Source: Fremontodendron californicum (lineage: Eukaryota > Streptophyta > Magnoliopsida > Malvales > Malvaceae). Taken from it: a stretch of DNA of 64,000 nucleotides. Location: NCBI GenBank assembly GCA_030761205.1, contig JAULJL010000003.1, positions 186,001 to 250,000 on the forward strand, written 5' to 3'. The notes below the pieces were generated by a model that was not told where the DNA came from, did not search any database, and saw only the letters and a list, made by a program, of their open reading frames with translations. This document shows, piece after piece, positions 14,544 through 28,400 of this stretch; position 1 is the first letter of the stretch, and each line of letters opens with the position of its first letter. The position numbers and the translations under genes are program-made.

Positions 14544-17236
14544 GTTGGTTTTGCATTGTTCTTCTTAAGTTCTTTCTTCATCTCTTTGTTAAATATTTTT
14601 TTTACAATTTTTTTTTACATTTTTCTCACCATGGACGAATGGCCTACATTTTTTTATTAATGTTGCTGTTTTGTTTATTTTATCATGTTATTTATGTTAA
14701 TCTTGATGTTTTAAGTGTTATTCTACTTCATACTTGAGTCATATTTTAATTTGGTTGCTTTGTTTGTTGCCATTTATGATTTAAATATCATGTTCTTGCA
14801 TTTTTAATTTTTTGTTTTCATAATGTTTAAATTTGTTGATGTTTTATATTTAGTATATCAAGTGTTTGTGAAAATGCTTATGTTGTGTTTGCATGATTTG
14901 AGTTTTATATTTTAGTTGAGCATGTTAGTATATCAAGTGTTTGTGAAAATGCTTGTTTGGTTTTAGTATTTCTACTTTGGGTTTGCATGTTTTGAGTGTT
15001 ATATTTTAGTTGAGCATGTTAGTATATCAAGTGTTTGTGAAAATGCCATGCTTGTTGGAGCTTGAGGCCATTCGGCTACTCCATGTGTTTTGCATTGTAT
15101 GTTGAAATTTTGCCATGTTAGTTGGTAGGTTTTTGCATTTGCATGAATTTGATTGAGTATTTAGTTTAAGTATACCAAGTGTTTGTGAAAATGCCATACT
15201 TGTTAGGAACTATAGGCCATTCGGCCACTCCTTGTATTCTAGCATCATGGTTGCATTTTTGCTATGTTAGTTGATAGGTTAGCATTTGCATGATATTTGG
15301 TTGAGTTTTTAGTTTAAGCATGCCTTGTGTTTGTGAAAATGCCATGCATATTTTAGTTATTAGGTTTTGTTTATTTTCCATGCATGTCCATGCATCTAGA
15401 ACTAGGTTGCATTAAATGCCATGCAAGTTCATTTAGGTCTAGGTCACTATATTGATGCCGTGCATTTTTTTTATGGCATTTAGGTTTAAACTCATGCATT
15501 TCATGCATCATATTTGCTGTAATTTTTCATGCATTTCATGTTCATGCCACTTGAATAATGACTTAGGCCAATTAATGGTTCAAAGTCATGCTCTCTTGAG
15601 CACACTTGTGGAAAATTAAGTTTTGTCAAATTAATTATTCTACCTTTGTGATTTTTTTTACTTAGCTAATTTTTATCTAACTTTTAAAAAGTCCTAGCTA
15701 CTGTTTGTGAGTCATTTTGTGAGTCTTAAATATTTTTACTTTTATTTTTAAATGATTTTATAAAAGGCAAAAATGTATTTTGGCAAAACAGTTTTTTCAC
15801 CCAGTACTCGTACTTTCTCGATTTTTCTAGGCATTCTTCTTTAATCAAAAAATTAATATGATTTTTTTCTCGTGTAGTTTTACATGTCCTGAGTCTCCAG
15901 TAATTATTTTAGAAGTTTTTGAATTTTTAAAAATAGGGTAAAAAATCGTGGCTTAAAATTGGACAGTGGAGTCAGAATTGAATTTAAAGAAAAATCATTT
16001 TTCTGTTTTGGTTAAGTTACTTAGAGGGGGCTGATTAGGAAGGTTAGCTACTGACTTAGGGTAGTTTCTAAGCCTTTTTAAACTCTAAAAATGATTTTTT
16101 AAGTCTCGGGGTAAGGGTGGTCAAGTCCGGGATTTTAAACTTAGGAAATTAGAGCCATTTTAAAAAAGGTTTAACCCAATTTTTATTTTTAACCTAAGCT
16201 TTTCCAAATTGTTTTCAAACAATCTCAAAGTGTTTTGGTTTTAGAATATTTAATTTGACATATTTTCCTAAGGTAGCCGGATATCTTTTTAGATATACGG
16301 ATTTCCTTAATTAAAGGAAAAAAAATACATTTTCATGCATTGCATTTTCCATATTCATGCATTTTATATAATATGTGATTTTTGCTATGATAATTTCTAT
16401 GATATTGTTATGATTTTGAGTTATGTTATATTGTTTATTATATGATTTGGAATATTTCATGATATCCTATGCTTTTTATTTAATTATTATTTTTTGTTGT
16501 TATATTATTTAGCATATACTATGATCATGCATTATTATTTTCATTTTTATTTCCATGCATATTATATGATAGCATTATTTTATATTCTATGTCATATCAT
16601 TCATATTTGCCATGTCATTTAAATTATGTCATTTCATATAGAATATATTATGTTACCTAGGTTATTTTATTTCATATAGAATATATTATGTCACCTAGGT
16701 CATTTCATTTCATTTAGAATATATCATATGACTTAGGATATTACACTTCATATAGAATATATTATGTTACTTAGGTCATTTCATTTCATTAAGAATATTT
16801 CATATAACTTAGGACATTTCATTTCATTTCATTTAGAATATGCTAAGGCATTTAAATTATATTATATCATTTAGGATGCATTATATCATTTAGATTTTGC
16901 TATGTCATTTTATTTATGTCATGCATATACATATTCATATCTTTTAAAATGTTTTCAAAAGGATAATGATTTTTCAATAAAAATAAAGATATTCCCGAGT
17001 TAAAATAATTAATGAGTTCTCTACCGGGTTTGCTGGAGGGAATATCATCAATTATCATTAATAAAGGAATATCTTTCTTTCAAAAAAAGAGAATGATTCG
17101 GAATGATTTCCAAAATAAAAAATAAAAAAATCTATATTTTGCCACGTTTGTTGGGGAATATAGGAAAATTTTGAATTTATAAATTCCGGATTATTTTCAA
17201 TCAAAAATGAAATTATTTTTCTTTAAATTGGGAATA
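14544..17236 (+). mobile_element. Truncated Tat/Ogre-type LTR fragment
   Basis: This segment is collinear with 32460-34970 of the complete Tat-like LTR. Shared landmarks include CTCACCATGG (14627), AAGTGTTTGTGAAAATGC repeats (14867-15200), the TGAATAATGACTTAGGCC area (15552) and CTACCGGGTTTGCTGGAGGG (17021). It lacks both LTR ends, so it is an old internal piece. It holds only one copy of the 215-bp block that is triplicated in the young LTRs. A stretch at 16600-16870 has extra imperfect 45-50 bp repeats around CATTTCATTTAGAATAT. No coding sequence is present. Confidence 0.85.
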
Positions 17237-18013
17237 TCTTTATTTGGAAAACTTAATATAAATAAAATATATTACAATTACATATTCAATACAATTACAT
17301 AGATATATATATAATTGTAATATCTATATAATTTTAATGTATCTATGTAATTTTAATATAAATATGTAATTATAATATATCTATGTAATTTTAATATATC
17401 TATATAATTGTAATGTACCAATGTAATTGTAATATATAATTACATATATATATATATATTACAATTACATATATTACAAATAACTTAGATTGATGCAAAT
17501 TACATAGATATCCAATTACATAGATATATTACATATATTACAATCACATAATTACAATTACATATATATATTACAATTACATAGATATATTACAATAACA
17601 TAGATATATTACATAAATATATTACAATTACACAAATATATAATTACAAAAATATATTACAATTACATAGATATATTACAATACACAAATATATTACAAT
17701 TACATAGATATATTACAATTACATAGACATATTATAATTACATAGATATATTACAATTACATAGACATATTACAATTACATAGACATATTACAATTACAT
17801 AGATATATTACAATTACATAGATATATTAAAATTACATAGACATATTATAATTACATAGATATATTACAATTGCATAAATATATTACAATAACATAGATA
17901 TATTACAATTACATAAATATATTATAATTACATAGATATATTACAATTACAGAAAACATTAGAATAAAATATCTATTGTAATATATTACAATTACAATTA
18001 CATGTATATTATA
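17237..18013 (+). repeat. 19-bp AT-rich satellite, block 3
   Basis: Mostly forward units. The part from about 17520 to 18013 resembles 6180-6500 and 9490-9790 of block 1 and, inverted, 50322-50658. It ends with the GAAAACATTAGA-bearing variant near 17948, just before the CACTA end. Confidence 0.9.
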
Positions 18014-19214
18014 ACCGCATCTCAAGAGCCCTTGTTCGAATCTTCACAAGCTTAATTTATCATCCAATAGGGGCTTCTTTCGCGTGGAGAAAGAGAATCA
18101 TCGGACAGTGCTGTAGCTTTCGTGTGGATTAATAAATCGCTCCCATTCCCATCTTGCCCAGATTGATGCTGCAACAATTCTAATGGTTTTGCCCACTTAA
18201 TTTATCATCAAATTTTCTATATTGATTATGAATAAATCAACAGACAATTTGCCACAAATCTAATTAACAGGACTAAATAATTAATCCATGCCCAAATACA
18301 AATACAATCCAACTATAGGAAATGGAGATATAAAAGCAAATTCGATGAGAAAACAAATGAAAAAAAAAAGAAGGAGAAACTGACCAGTTTGAGAAGATGG
18401 GTCGGTTGTTTAAGTGGTCGCGTGCCTCCTCTAACATTGAACAGATATCTAACAATCAAAGAATAATACAGAAAAAAAATAAAAATGGTGAAAGAGATGA
18501 GAAAGTCGAATCCGGAAATGAAATGAAATAGTGATTACCGATTGAAAAGGAAAATAAGTGAAAGAGCTAGATAAGAGAAAGAGACGGGTGAAAGAGAGAA
18601 GTGGAAAAGAAAGGGGGAAATATAACCTAATACAATACCAACGGGCAAATCCGTCAATATAGCATTTTCAGTAAAAATTAAATCACCTGCCTTTATAAAT
18701 GAAAGCCGCGTTATTTTCGAAGTGACCTATATTGATGGATGAAAAAATCTGTCAGTATATATTATTACTATACCGACGGTGTTTTAAAAATATGTCAGTA
18801 TAGATAACATATACACCGACGGTTATGACTTCCGTTGGTATATGACGAATACATACCGACGGATAACAAATCCGTCAGAATATCCTATTTATACCGACGG
18901 ATTTTGTCCGTCAGTATACGCTTTCGTCGGTATATGGCATTTTTTTTAGTGTATACCGACGATTTTTTATTAATAGTCGGTATAGGTGTATCTATACCAT
19001 CGGATAATTAAAGCGTTGGTATATGTTATGTATCTATACCGATGGTTTCTCATTAACCGTCGGTATAGGTGTATCTACAGCGACAGATAATTAAAGTATC
19101 AGTATTTGTTATGTACCTATACCGACGGTTTCTCATCAACCGTCGTTATAGATATATGGCAATTTGTACCGTCAGTATAACTAAGTGTCAGTATATGGCA
19201 ATTTGTTTGTAGTG
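18014..19214 (-). mobile_element. CACTA transposon 5' end, copy 1 (terminus, promoter and start of transcription unit)
   Basis: Read on the minus strand from 19214, it has the terminal inverted repeat, about 550 bp of CCGTCGGTATAG-type subterminal repeats, a pyrimidine-rich leader with CTCTTTC runs (around 18540-18620), and then a short frame beginning MLEEARDHLNN at about 18437 followed by GTCAGT, which could be a splice donor. That frame may be a first exon but is too short to assign. An inner, degenerate CACTA terminus ends at 18951. Compared with the copy at 48460-50321 it lacks about 87 bp of subterminal repeats and has no hAT insertion. It stops abruptly in satellite at 18013. Confidence 0.75.
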
Positions 19215-21893
19215 CTATGTAATATCTATGTAATTGTAATATATTTATGTAGTATATCTATGTAATTGTAATATATATTACATAAATATATTACAATTAC
19301 ATAGATATATTACAACTACATATCTATGTATTTGTATATCTATGTAATTGTAATATATATATTACATAGATATATTACAATTACATAGATATATTACTAT
19401 TACATAGATATATTACAATTATATAGATATATAACATCTATTACATAGATGTATTACAATTACATAAATATATTTATTACAATTAGATACATTACATAGA
19501 TATATTACAATTACAATTACTATAATATATCTACGTAATTCTAATGTTTTAAGTAATTGTAATATATCTATGTAATTATAATATATTTTTGTAATTGTAA
19601 TATATCTATGTAATATATCTATGTAATTGTAATATATATATAAGTAATTGTAATATCTATGTAATTGTAATATATATATCTATGTAATTCTAATATATAT
19701 AAGTAATTATAATAAATCTATGTAATTGTAATATATCTATGTAATTGTAATAATATATGTAATTGTAATATATCTATGTAATTGTAATATATTTATGTAA
19801 TTATAATATAAACCATGAGGTCACATGCATTGAAATCTATGTAATTGTAAAATATTTATGTAATTGTAATATATCTATGTAACTGTAATATATCTATTTT
19901 GTAATATATGTGTTTTTAGTAATTACAATTACATAGATATATTAAAACTACATAGATATATTATAATTACATAGATAAATATATTACACAGATTATTACA
20001 ATTACATAGATATATTACAAATATTACATAGAAGTATTACAATTACATAAATATATTTATGTAATTGTAATATATCTATGCAATTATATACATGTAATAT
20101 CTATGTATATATGTAATTCTAAAATATCTATGTAATTATAATATATCTATGTAGTTATAATATATAATTGTAATAATATTTTTATGTAATTGTAATATAT
20201 CTATGTAATTGTAATATATCTATGTAATTGTAATATATATCTATGCAATTGCAATATATCTATGTAATTTTAATAAATATATTTATGTAATTGTCATATA
20301 TCTATGCAATTGTAATATATCTATGTAGTTGTAAGGTATATATTACAATTACACAAATATATATCTATGTAATAAATATATATCTATGTATTTGTGTAAC
20401 ATATTATCTATGTAACTGTAATATTTGTGTAATTGTAATATGTATTTATGTATTTATAATATATTTATGTAATTATAATAGATATATGTAATTGTAATAT
20501 ATCTATGTAATTGTAGTATATCTATGTAATTGTAATATAACTGTAGTATATCTATGTAATATATCTATGTAATTGTAATATATTACATAGATATATATAT
20601 TACAATTACATAGATATATTACATTAACACTATTAAAAATATTACAATTACATAGATATATTACATAGAAACATTATAATTACATAGATATATGTAATAT
20701 ATCCATGTAATATATTACAATTACATAAATATATAGATATATTACATAGATATATTTATGTAATATAATTGTAATTGTTGTAAATATATTTATCTATGTA
20801 ATTATATATATATATATTAGAATTACATAGATATCTATGTAATATAATTGTACTACATAAATTTATCTATCTATGTAATTATAATATATCTATGTAATTG
20901 TAATATATCTATGTAATAGATATATATATATATTACAATTACATATACTATTACAATAATAATATATTTATATATCCAATGTATCTATGTAATTCTAATA
21001 TATCAATGTAATTCGAAAACATTATATATTACATAGATATATTACAATTACATAGATATATTACATAGATACATTACAATTACATAGATATATATTACAT
21101 AGATATAGATATAGATATATATTACAATTACATATATATTACATAGATAAATATTACATATATTACATAGATATATTACAATTACATAGATGTATTACAA
21201 TTACACAAATATATTACATATCTATGTAATTACATAAATATATTACAATTACATAGATATATTTCAATTATATAGATATATATCTATATAATTGTAATAG
21301 TATATCTATGTAATTGTAATATGTCTATGTAATTGTAATGTATCTATGTAATATATCTATGTAATTGTAATATATCTATGTAATTCTAATGTATCTATGT
21401 AATATATCTATGTAATTGTAATATATTTATGTAATTGTAAAATATCTATGTAATTGTAATATTTTTAATGTGTAATTATAATGTATCTATTTAGTTGTAA
21501 TATATTACATGTAATTGTAATATATCTATGCAATTGTAATATATTTGTGTATCTATTGTAATGTGTAATATATCTATGTAATTGTAATATATTACAATAC
21601 ACAAATATCTATTACAATTTAATAGATATATTACAATAGATACACAAATATATTACAACTACATAGATACATTACAGTTAGATAGATATATTATAATTAC
21701 GTAGATATAATACAATTACATAAATACATTACAATTACTTAAACATAATACAATTACATAGATTTATTACAATTACAAAAATATATTACAATTACAGAAT
21801 AGAATTACATAGATGTATTACAATTACATAGATATATTGTTTATCTATGTAATTGTAATATATAACAATTTAGACTACATAGATATATTTGTT
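19215..21893. repeat. 19-bp AT-rich satellite, block 4
   Basis: Mostly the complement orientation (ATATCTATGTAATTGTAAT), with flips to forward near 19930-20040, 20580-20700 and 21020-21250. An unrelated 25-bp stretch (AACCATGAGGTCACATGCAT, from 19811) interrupts it. The frame at 20291-20491 is a product of the repeat. Confidence 0.9.
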
Positions 21894-22560
21894 GTAATGA
21901 TAATGTATTTTCTTTTCTTGCAAATCGAACTCGTTTTGCTTCTCAAATGACTCGAGCCTCGGTATTCTCTTCTCTTGCAGATCGAACTCGTTTCCTTAAG
22001 ACGGGTCCAGCCTTGATTGGTCAGGGAACTCAATTTAAGGACAAAATTTTCTATTTTCTTCTCTTGCAAATCGAACTCGTTCTGCTTCTCAAATGAGTCG
22101 AGCCCCGGTATTCTCTTCTCTTGCAAATCGAACTCGTTTCCTTAAGATGGGTTAAGCCTTGATTAGTCAGGGAACTCAATTTAAGGACAAAATTTTCTAT
22201 TTTCCTCTCTTGCAAATCGAACTCGTTTCCTTAAGACGGGTCGAGTCTTGATTAGTCAGGGAACTCAATTTAAGGACAAAATCTTCAATTTTCTTCTCTT
22301 GCAAATCGTACTTGTTTCCTTAAGATGGGTCGAGCCTTGATTAGTCAGGGAACTCAATTTAAGGAAAATATCTTCTATTTTGTTCTCTTGCAAATCGAAC
22401 TCGTTTCCTTAAGACGGGTCGAATCTTGATTAGTCAGGGAACTCAATTTAAGGACAAAATCTTCTAGTTTCTTCTCTTGGAAATTGAACTCGTTTTCTTA
22501 AGACGGGTCGAGCCTTGACTAGTCAAGGAACTCAATTTAAGGATAAAATCTTCTATTTAC
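21894..22560 (+). repeat. About 90-bp tandem repeat in the Tat 3' region
   Basis: Copies are marked by CTTGCAAATCGAACTCGTTT at about 21918, 21974, 22064, 22120, 22209, 22298, 22387 and 22476. The usual spacing is 88-90 bp, with two shortened 56-bp copies. A single related copy survives at 42020-42110 in the complete element. Confidence 0.85.
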
Positions 22561-22731
22561 AGTTGTTTATCAGAAAAAGAAAAACCATAAATAAAAATAA
22601 AAATGAAAATGTAAATGACAAAAAAAGGAAAAAAAATGAAAACACCCTTTCCTTTCCTTCACATGAGATTTCACTAATCGAACAAAATTAGTGTTTATTT
22701 ATCTTTTCCTGATTCTTGATTCTCAACAATA

Positions 22732-22747
22732 GCCAAAGAGAGTCAGT
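22732..22747 (+). promoter_or_regulatory. Polypurine tract of the 22-kb Tat fragment
   Basis: GCCAAAGAGAGTCAG immediately precedes the LTR start at 22748. The complete element has GCCAAAGAGGGGCAGC at the same place. Confidence 0.7.
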
Positions 22748-25700
22748 TGTAGACACCTAATTTTGTCCGGATCCCTAAATTAGGTAATTTTTCTTCCTTG
22801 AGATGTTTCAGAATGCAAAAAAAGCATTAGAATTACATAGATATATTACTATTACATAGATATATTACAATTACATACATATATTACAGTTACATAGATA
22901 TATATTAGAATTACATAGATATATATTACAATTACATAGATATATTACTATAACATAGATATATATTAGAATTACATAGATATATTACAATTACAAAGAT
23001 ATATTACAATTACATATATATATATATAACAATTACATAGATTATTACTATAACATAGATATATATTACAATTACATAAATAGAATTATAATATATCTAT
23101 GTAATTGTAATATATCAATGTAATTGTAATTGTAATATATCTATGTAAATGTAATATAATTGTGTAATTGTAATATATCTATGTAATTCTAATATATTTG
23201 TGTAATTGTATAATATTACAATTACATAGATATACTACAGTTACATAGATAAATTACAATTACATAGATATATTACATATATGCATTACAATTACATAGA
23301 TATATTACATAGATACATTACAATTACATAGATATATTAAAATTACATATATATATATATTAAAACTACATAGATATATTATTACAATTATATAGATATA
23401 TTATATTATATATTACAATTACAAAGATACATTACAATTACACATTAGATATATTAAAATACACGTAATATATAATGTTTTCGAATTACATTGATATATT
23501 ACAATTACATAGATACATTGGATATATATATATATATATTACAATTATATAGATATACTACAGTTACATAGATATATTACATAGATACATTACAAATACA
23601 TAGATATACTACAATTACATAGATATATTAAAATTACATAAATATATTACAATTAATAATGTATCTATGTAATATTACAAAGATATATTACATAAATTTA
23701 TCACAATTACATAGATATATTACAACTACAAAGATATATTATCTATGAAATTATATCTATGTAATTTTATGTAATATATCTATGTAATTGTAATATATCT
23801 ATGTAATAGTAATATATCTATGTAGTAATAAATATATTTATGTAATTGTAATACATCTATGTAATTGAAATACATCTATGTAATTGTAATACATCTATGT
23901 AATTGAAATATATCTATATAATTGTAATATATCTATGTAATTGTAATATATATATCTATGAAATATATCTATGTAATATCTATTAAAATTACATAGATAT
24001 ATTACATAGATACATTACAATTGCATAAACAATATTACAATTACATAGATATATTACAATTACATAGATAAGTTACAATTAAAATACATGTAATATATAT
24101 ATCTATGTAATATTACATAGATATATTATAATTACATAGATATATTACAATTGCATAAATATATTACAATAACATAAATATATTGGAATTACATAGATAC
24201 ATAGATATTACACGTATATAATTACATAGATATATTACAATTACATAGATGTATTTCAATTACATAGATGTATTTCAATTACATAGATATATTACAATCA
24301 CATAGATATTACAATTACATAGATATATTACAATTACATAGAAATATTACAATTACATAGATATATTACATAGATACATTATAATTACATAGATATATTA
24401 CAATTACATAGATATATTACAATTACATATATATATATATATATATATCTATGTAATTGTAATATATTACGTATGATATATATTATATAGATATATTACA
24501 GTTACATAGATATATATATTACATAGATATATTACATTAACATTATTAAATATATTACAATTATATAGATATATTACATTTATATAGATATTACAATTAT
24601 ATAAATATATAACATATAATAATATGTAAATGTGTAATATATCTATGTAATTTTACTATATCTATGTAATTGTAATGTATCTATGTAATTGTAATATATA
24701 TATCTATGTAATTACATTATCTAATGTTTTCAGTAATTATAATGTATTTATTACATAGATATACTATTACAATTACATAGATATATTACATAATTACAAT
24801 TAGAAAGATATATTACAATTACATAGATATATTACAATAACATAGATATATTTACTATTACATAAATATATTACAATTACATATATATATATATTACAAT
24901 TACATAGATATATCTATGTAATATATTATCTATGTAATTATAATATATCTATGTAATTGTAATATATCTATATAATTTTAATATATCTATGTAATTGTAT
25001 GTAATTGTAATATATCTATGTAACTATAATATATCTTTGTAGTTGTAATATATCTATGTAATTGTAATATATTTATGTAATTGTAATATATCTATGTAAT
25101 ATATTACCTATGTAATTGTAATATATCTATGTAATTTTAATATATCTATGTAATTGTAAGGTATCTATGTAATATATCTATGTAATTGTAATATATCTAT
25201 TTAACTGTAGTATATCTATGTAATTGTAATATATATATATATGTAATTGTAATATATTTATGTAATATATCTATGTAATTGTCATATATTTAAGTAATTG
25301 TAATTTATATATATGTAATTGTAATATATTTATGTAATATATCTATCTAATTGTCATATATTTAAGTAATTATAATATACATGTAATTGTAATTGTAATA
25401 TATTACAATTACAAAGATATATTACAATTACATAGATATATTACAATTACAAAGATATATATTAGAATTACATTGATATATTACAATTACATATATATAT
25501 ATAACAATTACATAGATATATTACTATAACATAGATATATATTACAATTATATAAATAGAATTATAATATATCTATGTAATTGTAACTGCAATATATTTA
25601 TGTAATTGTAATATATCTATGTAACTGTAATATATTTATGTAATTGTAATATATATAGTAATATTATCTATGTAATTGTAATATCTAATGTTTTCAGAAA

Positions 25701-27812
25701 CAGTAATGTAATTTACATAGATATATTACAAATACATTACATTTACATAAATACAATTACACAAATATATTACAATTACATAGATATATCACATTAACAC
25801 TATTACATAGATATAATACAATTACATGATAATAAATAAATTACACCAATATATTACAATTACATAGATATATTGTAATTACACAAATATATTACAATTA
25901 CACAGATATTACATGTATATATTAATATTACTGAAAACATTAGATATTACATGTATACATTATAATTACTATTAGATACATTACGTAAACATTAGATATT
26001 ACATGTATACATTAGAATTACTGATGTAATATATCTATCTAATTGTCATATATCTATGAAATTGTAATATATTTGTGTAATTGTAATATATTTATATAAT
26101 TATAATGTATACATGTAATATCTAATATATATTTGTAATTGTAATATTTTTGTATTCAGTAATTACATAGATATATTACAATTACTGAAAACTTACTTTT
26201 ACATAGATATATTAGAATTACTGAAAATATTATATGACTATATCTAATGTTTTCTGTAATTGTAATATATCTATGTAATTGTAAATTTTTTATATAATTG
26301 TAATATATTTTTTGTATAATATATCTATGTAATTGCATATATTTATGTAATTGTAATATATTTATTTAGTTGTAATATATGTATGTAATTGTAATATATT
26401 TGTGTATATATTACAATTACATACATTTATTATAATTACACAAATATATTACTATTACATAGATATATTACTATTACATAGATATATTACAATTACATAG
26501 ATATATTACTATTACATAGATATATTACAATTACATAGATACATTATAATTACATAGATATATTATATTAAATTTATTACATAGATATATTACATAGATA
26601 TACTACAGTTACATAGATATATTACAATTACATAGATATATTACATAGATACATTACAATTACATAGATATATATTACATTGATAATTGTCATATATCTA
26701 TGTAATTGTAATACATCTATGTAATATATGTAATATATCTATGTAACTGTAATATATCTATGTAATTGTAACATAGATATATACTACAATTACATAGATA
26801 TTACAATTACATAGCTATATTACAATTACATAAATATATTACATTGATATAATTGGATATATCTATGTAATTGTAATATCTATGTAATATATCTATGTAA
26901 TTGTAATATATATGTAATTGTAATATATATAATTGTAATATATATATATATGTAATTGTAATATATTTATGTAATTATAATATACCTATGTAATATATCT
27001 ATGTATTTATGCAATTGTAATATATATTACATAAATATATTACACTTACATAGTATATTACAATTACATAAATATATTATAATAACTAATATATTACAAT
27101 TACATAGATATATTACATTTATATAGATACATTGGATATATATATATTACAGTTACATTGATATAATTGTAATACACAGATACAATTGCATAGATACATA
27201 GATATATTATATCTATGTAATTGTAATTGTAATAGATATATTACATAGATATATTATAATTACATAAATATATTACAATTACATAAATATATCTGTGTAT
27301 CTATGTAATTCTAATATATCAATGTAATTCAAAAACATATATTACATAGATATATTACATAAATATATTAGAATTGCATAGATATATTACAATTACATAA
27401 ATATATTTACAATTACATAGATATATATATTACAATTACATAAATGTACTACAATTACATAGATATATTATAATTACATAAATACATTACAATTACATAG
27501 ATATATTATAATTACATAGATAATATATTACAATTACATAAATATGTTACAATTACATAAATATAATACAATTACATAGATAATAAATAAATTACACCAT
27601 TATATTACAATTACATAGATATATTACAATTACACAAATATATTACAATTGCATAGATATATCTATGTAACTGTAGTATATCTATGTAATTGTAATATAT
27701 CTATGTAATTGTAATATATCTATGTAATTGTAATAAATATATTTATGTGATATATCTATGTAATATTACATAGATATATTATAATTACATAGATAAATAC
27801 ATACATGTAATA

Positions 27813-28400
27813 TATCTTTGTAATTACATTATCTAATGTTTTCAGTAATTCTAATGTATTTATGTAATATCTAATGTTTTCTGTAATTCTAATATTTTCA
27901 GTAATATATCTAATACAGTAATTGTAATATATTTACAATTACATAGATATATTACAATTACATAGATAAAAATATACATGTAATATATCTTCATAATTAC
28001 ATTATCTAATGTTTTCTGTAATTCTAATGTATTCATGTAATATCTAAAGTTTTCAGTAATTCTAATATTTTCAGTAATATATCTAATACAGTAATTGTAA
28101 TATATTTACAATTACATAGATATATTACTATTACATAGATAAATATATACATGTAATATATCTTTGTAATTACATTATCTAATGTTTTCAGTAATTCTAA
28201 TATTTTCAGTAATATATCTAATACAGTAATTGTAATATATTTACAATTACATAGATATATTACTATTACATAGATAAATATATACATGTAATATATCTTT
28301 TTAATTAGATTATCTAATGTTTTCAGTAATTCTATGTATTCAAGTAATATCTAATGTTTTCAGTAATTCTAATATTTTCAGTAATATATCTAATACAGTA
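27813..28400. repeat. Longer-period tandem repeat inside the satellite, about four copies
   Basis: A unit marked by ATTATCTAATGTTTTC starts near 27825, 27990, 28167 and 28300 (spacing about 133-179 bp). Each copy has AATATTTTCAGTAATATATC and AATACAGTAATTGTAATAT segments, absent from most of the satellite. The spacing differences look like internal deletions of one parent unit. Confidence 0.7.

Larger units (their letters stand above)
13049..19214 (-). mobile_element. Candidate composite CACTA transposon carrying satellite and an LTR fragment
   Basis: Two inverted termini bound this interval. The left begins CACTACAAACAAATTGCC at 13049, and the right ends in the matching complement at 19214. 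The termini agree over 23 bp and then differ at one position in the next five. CTA flanks both outer edges (13046-13048 and 19215-19217), fitting the 3-bp target duplication of CACTA elements. Joining the flanks across one CTA gives uninterrupted satellite. The 5' end lies on the right (minus-strand element). No transposase remains: the interior is satellite (13451-14543, 17237-18013) and a Tat LTR piece (14544-17236). Two unrelated solo ends are the alternative. Confidence 0.55.
21894..22829 (+). mobile_element. 3'-end fragment of a Tat/Ogre-type retrotransposon
   Basis: In order it holds a tandem repeat array (21894-22560), an A-rich tract, the sequence CTTTCCTTTCCTTCACATGA (22649 onward) shared with 42277 of the complete element, a polypurine tract ending at 22747, and the first 80 bp of an LTR beginning TGTAGACACCTAATTTTG at 22748. 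The LTR is cut at about 22829, where satellite resumes. It is therefore a relic of the same family as 30630-47134 but a different subfamily. The frame 21875-22126 on the minus strand is read through the tandem repeat and is not a gene. Confidence 0.85.

Noticed and set aside
18273..18455. Short minus-strand frame MLEEARDHLNN as a CACTA protein gene
   Set aside because: It could be a first exon, but it is under 20 convincing residues before a possible splice donor and no downstream exon exists, so it is described only within the CACTA entry.
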